Assembly: GCF_000691865.1 (NCBI RefSeq)
Contig: NZ_JMIO01000083.1
Coordinates: forward strand, 1 to 41,239
Reading direction: 5' to 3'
Source: Methanoculleus sp. MH98A
Lineage (GTDB): Archaea; Halobacteriota; Methanomicrobia; Methanomicrobiales; Methanoculleaceae
DNA length: 41,239 bases
Shown: positions 37,145 through 41,239 of the stretch, one piece after another
Layout of the letters: every line of letters starts with the position of its first letter
Position numbering within the stretch: position 1 is the first letter of the stretch
The notes under the pieces: model-generated
Databases searched by the model: none
The model's input: only the letters and a program-made list of their open reading frames with translations
What the model was told of the DNA's origin: nothing
Program-made: the position numbers and the translations under genes

Positions 37145-38345
37145 ATGAGTCCTGCAGGTCTGTCTGGAGGGGCATGGAGCAGGCCCGCAGTCATCGTCCT
37201 CGTCACGGCCCTCGCCGTTCTCCTGGATCTCGCCTTCGGCACGGTCGCGTACACCCATCTCTTCTACCTGGTGCTCATCCTCGCCGCGTTCTGGTACCGG
37301 CGGCGTGCAATCATCGTCGGGATTCTGCTCGCCGTGATCCACGTCACCGTCTATTCCCTCCTCTACGGCACCCCGGACGCCGGCATCCTCGTGAGTGCGG
37401 GGGCCTTCGTCGCCGCCGCATACCTCCTCGGCTACCTCTTCGAGATGGCGGGCAGGCGTGCCGGCGGTCTCCACTTTCGTATCGGCGAGCCTTCCGGCGA
37501 AGCCGTGTGCGACCGGGACACGAGACGGCTGATTGCCCGGCTCTCGAGCCGCGACCCCGACACCCGCTACCGGGCGGCCGGGTGCCTGGGCGACGCGGGC
37601 GATCCCGCTGCGGTCGAACCGCTCGCCGCACTCCTCGCGGACCCGGAGGTCGGCGTCAGGTGGAAGGCGACGGAGGCGCTCGGAAGACTGGGCTCTCCGG
37701 CCGTCGGGCCGCTCACGGAGAGCCTCAGGAGCGAGAATGTCGACGTCCGCTGGATGGCCGCGGTCGCTCTCGGCGAGATCGGCGATCCCGCGGCAGTCCC
37801 GGCGCTGATGGGCGCGCTCGACGACGAGGATACCTACGTCCGGAGCAGGGCGGCCCTGGCCATAGGCGCTATCGGCGAGCCGGCCCGTGAGGAGGTCATC
37901 GCCGCCCTCTCTGACGGCAACGAGCGCGTCAGGTGGGGAGCGGCGATTGCGCTTGGGAGCATCGGGGGGGAGAGCGGTATCGCGGCCCTCATCGAAGCGC
38001 TCCGCGACCCGGACGGGGAGGTGCGGCAGCGGGCCTCCGGTGCGCTCGCCGATATCGGGGGTCCCGCCGTCCGGCCCCTCATCGAGACGCTCGGGACGGA
38101 GAACGAACTCCTCCGGCGGGGCGCGATCGCCGCCCTCGCCCTCGTCGGCAAGCCCGCCGTCCCCGCGCTCGCCATGGCGCTCCGGCACGGCGACGACCGG
38201 CGCGTCCCGTGCGGGAGCCGCGCGGGTTCTCGGGGAGATCGGGGATCGCGGATCGGCCGACATCCTGATCCGGGCGCTCGAAGACGGGCAGGAGGAGGTG
38301 CGCGAGGCTGCCCGGGAAGCGCTCGGCAGCATCAGGAAGACATAA
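37145..38345 (+). pseudogene. Membrane-anchored HEAT-repeat protein with frameshift
   Basis: The N-terminal 105 residues hold four membrane helices (about 14-32, 37-51, 55-73, 81-100), in a style seen at the front of methanogen sensor kinases. About eight HEAT repeats follow, of the form VRWKATEALGRLGSPAVGPL. After ALRHGDDRRV the frame is lost: in-frame reading gives an Arg/Gly/Pro-rich stretch with no repeats, whereas the +1 frame continues AGAARVLGEIGDRGSADILIRAL and stops at 38345. One surplus C in the CCC at 38206-38208 explains it; its removal gives RRVRAGAARVLGEIG. As written, translation would instead run on into the next HEAT gene and end at 38899 as a 584-residue fusion. A CTTTATGG box near 37112 is a possible TATA element. 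Confidence 0.78.
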
Positions 38346-38371
38346 CAACCGCAAGTGTGCACCTGAACGCT

Positions 38372-38899
38372 ATGACTGACAGGACCCGGATCGAGGAACT
38401 GATCGCCGATCTCCGGGACGCCCCTCTCGCGGCGCGCCGGGCGGCGGCCGCCGAGCTCGGCGAGAGCGGGGAAGCGGCCGTAGAACCGCTCATCGCCGCG
38501 ATGCAGGCCGGGAATAACGACGTCCGGTGGTATGCCGCCCGTGCGCTGGTGCGGATCGGGGAGCCGGCGATCGATCCTCTCCTTGCGGCGATGCGCGCGG
38601 CGGACGACCACGACTTCCGGCGATACGTCACGGCGGCTCTCGCGGGGATCGGCGCCGCCGCCGTCGAACCTCTCGTCGCCGTCATCGAGAACGCCGATCC
38701 CGACCTCCAGCCGTTCGCCGCGATGGCCCTCTGCCGGATCGGCGATCCGGCGGTCGAACCGCTCCTCCGCCTGATGGAGAGCCCTGATGCGAAGACGCAG
38801 GAACGCGCCGCACTCCTCCTCTGGAAGATGGGAGAGACGGGAGCCGGGCCGCTCACCGAGGCGCTGGAGGCGAAAGACCGATCCGCGAACAATAAATGA
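38372..38899 (+). CDS. Soluble HEAT-repeat protein
   Basis: This 175-residue protein is made of about five HEAT/PBS-lyase repeats, such as VRWYARALVRIGEPAIDPLL-type units, with no membrane segment or signal. The ATG at 38372 opens MTDRTRIEELIADLRDAP, a natural start, 26 nt after the corrected stop of the membrane HEAT gene. The ribosome site is weak, so coupling to the upstream gene is likely. The histidine kinase gene begins 29 nt after its stop, placing it inside a signalling operon. It may be a scaffold for that pathway (inference). Confidence 0.78.
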   Translation: MTDRTRIEELIADLRDAPLAARRAAAAELGESGEAAVEPLIAAMQAGNNDVRWYAARALVRIGEPAIDPLLAAMRAADDHDFRRYVTAALAGIGAAAVEPLVAVIENADPDLQPFAAMALCRIGDPAVEPLLRLMESPDAKTQERAALLLWKMGETGAGPLTEALEAKDRSANNK

Positions 38900-38928
38900 T
38901 CGAGACGCCTTCAGATCTCTAAGGTCTG

Positions 38929-40794
38929 ATGGCATCTCGTACGACGGAGGGTCTCTTCCGGTTCCTGCAGGAAGGCGACCTCCGTAAACCCGGGAAAGTT
39001 CTGGTAGCCGGCGCTTCGGGCACGGCAATCTTAGCCGCCCTTCTCGTGGAGCCGCCCGGCACCAACCTCATTCTCTGGGCCCTTCTCTTCGTCCCCGCCG
39101 CGGCGGTCGGCTACCTCTACCGCGAGAAGGGGATCGTTGCCGCCACCGTGCTGGGGCTCGCCTATCTCGGCGTCACGGCAGGGCGCGCCTACCCCCCCAA
39201 TCCGAGCATATTTCTCCCCTTCGTTGCCATGGTCGCTCTTGCGTCGCTCGCCTCGACCGTCGGCTACTCGGCCCGGGAGCAGATCCACTACCGGGAGGCC
39301 ATGGAACGGGCTCCCGGCGGCGCGTTTCTTCTCAGGCGGGATGACGGAGCGATAGCGGACGCGAACCGCGACTTCGCGGAACTCCTCGGGTACGGGAGGA
39401 GGGATCTTGAGAACCTCCCGCTATCAAAGATCTGGCCGTACGCCGACGACCGCGAGCGGTTCTTTGCGCAGGCACAACCGGGCGCAGGCAACGTGGTCGT
39501 CGAGACGCGGTTCGTCGGCCGGGACGGCAGAACGCGCTGGCTCGTTCTCCGGGGGCGCTGCCTCGACGATGTCGTCGTCACCTGCCGCGTCTCGGAGATC
39601 ACCCGGTACAAGGAGGCGGAAGCGGCCCTGAACGCCGAACGCCGCCGTCTCTTCTCGATCCTGGACACCCTTCCCGCTTACGTCACCCTGCAGGGGGAGG
39701 ATCACACCATCCGGTTTGCCAACAGGGCGTTCCGGGAGACCTTCGGCGACCCGGAGGGCGGGCTCTGCTACGAGGTGCAGCGCGGCTCCCGGAGGCCCTG
39801 CAACCCCTGCAAGGGGGCGATGGTCTTCACCCTCCGGAGCCCGCAGCACTGGGAATGGGATCATATGAACGGGAAGACCTACGAGGTTCACGCCTACCCG
39901 TTCACCGATACGGACGGGTCGCCCCTGATGCTGCAGCTCGGGATCGATATCACCCAGCGGGTGCAGGCGGAAGAGGCGCTCAAAGGGTTTGCCGGGAACC
40001 TCCAGACGAAGAACCGGGAACTGGAGTTGTTGCGGAGCCAGCTCTCCGTCGTCAACCAGGAACTCGACGCGATGGTCAGGGAACGGACCGCCGACGTGGA
40101 GAAACTCCTCGCCCAGAAGGACGAGTTCATATCGCAGCTCGGCCACGACCTCAAGACGCCCCTGACACCGCTGGTCGCTCTCATGCCGAGGATCGCCGAG
40201 CGGGAGCAGGACCCGGATCTCCGGCGCCTCCTCGAGATCGCCGGCCACAACGTCACCTACATGAAGGATCTGGTCCAGAAAACCCTGCAGCTCGCCCGGA
40301 TGAACTCCCTCTACGTCGAGCTCGATCTCGAACCCCTCGACCTGCAGGCGGAACTCGACCACACGCTCCGGAACTACGCCGTCCTCTTCAAGACGAAGGC
40401 CATCACCCTCAACAACAACATCCCGGCCGGGATCGCCGTCAGGGCCGACCGGGTGCTCCTCGGGGAGGTCTTCAACAACCTGATCGCCAACGCCGTCAAG
40501 TACATCGAGGACGGGAAAGGGACGATCACCATCGACGCCGCCCGCGAGCAGGAGGCCGTAGCCGTCTCGGTCAGGGATACCGGGATCGGCATGACCCGCG
40601 AGCAACTCGACAAGGCGTTTGCCGAGTTCTACAAGGCCGACGCCTCCCGCCACGACCTCGAGTCGCCGGGGCTCGGCCTCACGATCTGCCGGCGGATCGT
40701 GGAACGGCACGGGGGGCGGATATGGGCCGAGAGCGCCGGCGAGGGGAGGGGTTCGACCATCATATTCACCCTTGAGGCGGTAGACGCGCCGTAA
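38929..40794 (+). CDS. Membrane-bound histidine kinase with two PAS domains
   Basis: This 621-residue protein has four predicted membrane helices (about residues 23-110), PAS 1 (about 122-230), PAS 2 (about 240-350), a coiled coil (about 350-395), and the kinase core. The H-box is QLGHDLKTPLTPL with His406. The N-box is EVFNNLIANAVKYIEDG (about 513-529), and the G-boxes are RDTGIGM and GLGLTICRRIVERHGG. All are intact, so autophosphorylation should work. PAS 2 has a cysteine cluster, CYEVQRGSRRPCNPC (C-x10-C-x2-C), which may bind a metal or sense redox state. It is followed by a response regulator gene and preceded closely by two HEAT-repeat genes. Confidence 0.9.
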   Translation: MASRTTEGLFRFLQEGDLRKPGKVLVAGASGTAILAALLVEPPGTNLILWALLFVPAAAVGYLYREKGIVAATVLGLAYLGVTAGRAYPPNPSIFLPFVAMVALASLASTVGYSAREQIHYREAMERAPGGAFLLRRDDGAIADANRDFAELLGYGRRDLENLPLSKIWPYADDRERFFAQAQPGAGNVVVETRFVGRDGRTRWLVLRGRCLDDVVVTCRVSEITRYKEAEAALNAERRRLFSILDTLPAYVTLQGEDHTIRFANRAFRETFGDPEGGLCYEVQRGSRRPCNPCKGAMVFTLRSPQHWEWDHMNGKTYEVHAYPFTDTDGSPLMLQLGIDITQRVQAEEALKGFAGNLQTKNRELELLRSQLSVVNQELDAMVRERTADVEKLLAQKDEFISQLGHDLKTPLTPLVALMPRIAEREQDPDLRRLLEIAGHNVTYMKDLVQKTLQLARMNSLYVELDLEPLDLQAELDHTLRNYAVLFKTKAITLNNNIPAGIAVRADRVLLGEVFNNLIANAVKYIEDGKGTITIDAAREQEAVAVSVRDTGIGMTREQLDKAFAEFYKADASRHDLESPGLGLTICRRIVERHGGRIWAESAGEGRGSTIIFTLEAVDAP

Positions 40795-40807
40795 AAAATC
40801 CGCAGGG

Positions 40808-40815
40808 TTATATAC
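40808..40815 (+). promoter_or_regulatory. TATA box of the response regulator gene
   Basis: TTATATAC lies about 60 nt before the ATG at 40871, giving transcription start near 40836. The regulator thus may have its own promoter in addition to read-through from the kinase gene. Confidence 0.4.
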
Positions 40816-40870
40816 TGTTCCGGCCGAGAGAACTTACTGAACAACCCGGCGGGTCCCGGGGAGGGAACAG

Positions 40871-41239
40871 ATGGCGGAGGAATCGAACCGGCGGATTATG
40901 GTCGTCGACGACGACGTGTTCATCCTCGAGGTGATGGAGGAACTCCTTGAACCTGAGGGGATCGAGGTCGTCGCCGCGGAGAGCGGCGATGAATGTATTG
41001 CACAACTCGCAGATGGGTTTCGGGGGGTCATCCTGATGGATATCATGATGCCCCGAAAGGACGGATGGGAGACGATCCAGGAGATGATCGACCGCGATCT
41101 CATGGAGGGGAACGTCATCGCGATGCTCACTGCAAAGGACGTCCCGGACGTGGAACTGGAGTGCCTCAAGGAGCACGTCATCGACTACATCACGAAGCCG
41201 TTCGAGCCGGACGAGATCGTGGCTCTCGTGAAGGGGTAC
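40871..41239 (+). CDS. Response regulator receiver protein (truncated by window end)
   Basis: The first 123 residues of a CheY-like receiver domain are present. The acidic pocket is VVDDDV (Asp13-15), the phosphoacceptor is Asp57 in LMDIMMP, the switch threonine is Thr87 in MLTAKD, and the conserved lysine is Lys109 in ITKPFEP. No stop codon occurs before the window ends, so an output domain or a short tail may follow. GGAGGG lies about 6 nt before the ATG. It is the natural partner of the histidine kinase 76 nt upstream. Confidence 0.92.
   Translation, partial: MAEESNRRIMVVDDDVFILEVMEELLEPEGIEVVAAESGDECIAQLADGFRGVILMDIMMPRKDGWETIQEMIDRDLMEGNVIAMLTAKDVPDVELECLKEHVIDYITKPFEPDEIVALVKGY

Overview
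The window is a piece of chromosome from a GC-rich methanogenic archaeon. Archaeal marker genes (RNA polymerase subunit L, aIF2-beta, Cdc48/VAT, RadB, pyruvoyl arginine decarboxylase, archaeal-type AspRS) sit beside methanogen cofactor genes (mptA for methanopterin, cofD for F420). TATA-like boxes about 25 nt upstream of starts and purine-rich ribosome sites fit Euryarchaeota. The strong G/C third-position bias, the style of the PAS kinase and HEAT-repeat proteins, and the gene content suggest Methanomicrobiales, most likely a Methanoculleus relative. That placement is inference from protein style, not from a search.

Layout. 1-8.7 kb: mptA and ilvC diverge; then a flavodoxin, aIF2-beta, an rpoL-methyltransferase pair, a secreted protein of unknown function, dapF, and radB translationally coupled to larC. 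8.7-17.2 kb: cdc48, a GNAT acetyltransferase, an acyl-CoA ligase, a KaiC/RadA-like protein with a degenerate P-loop, core methionine synthase, aspS and arginine decarboxylase. 17.4-21.8 kb: a HEAT-repeat gene broken by an in-frame TGA, a TusA-like protein, IscU, and two tandem cofD copies; the canonical copy is frameshifted and the intact one is divergent. 21.8-23.2 kb: a gene-poor, AT-richer stretch with foreign-looking base use. 23.2-27.4 kb: an HD phosphohydrolase, flavin prenyltransferase (UbiX), a UbiD-family decarboxylase and an aconitase-X protein, which together look like the core of the archaeal modified mevalonate pathway. 27.4-31.4 kb: glutamate synthase modules and glutamine synthetase diverge from a promoter holding a palindrome that matches the NrpR nitrogen operator twice. 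31.5-32.1 kb: two tandem mini-HEAT proteins. 32.1-37.1 kb: an ArsB/NhaD-type transporter, a P2-type cation ATPase and a PfpI/DJ-1 protein. 37.1-41.2 kb: a membrane HEAT protein (frameshifted), a soluble HEAT protein, a two-PAS histidine kinase and a response regulator cut by the window end.

How the parts fit. Most genes are housekeeping or biosynthetic. The points of most interest are the nitrogen-assimilation divergon with its operator, the isoprenoid operon that places prenyl-FMN synthesis next to its client enzyme, the cofD duplication, and the HEAT-repeat/two-component cluster. Three coding lesions (one nonsense, two single-base frameshifts) occur in otherwise well-conserved genes. They may be real decay or assembly errors; the sequence alone does not settle this.
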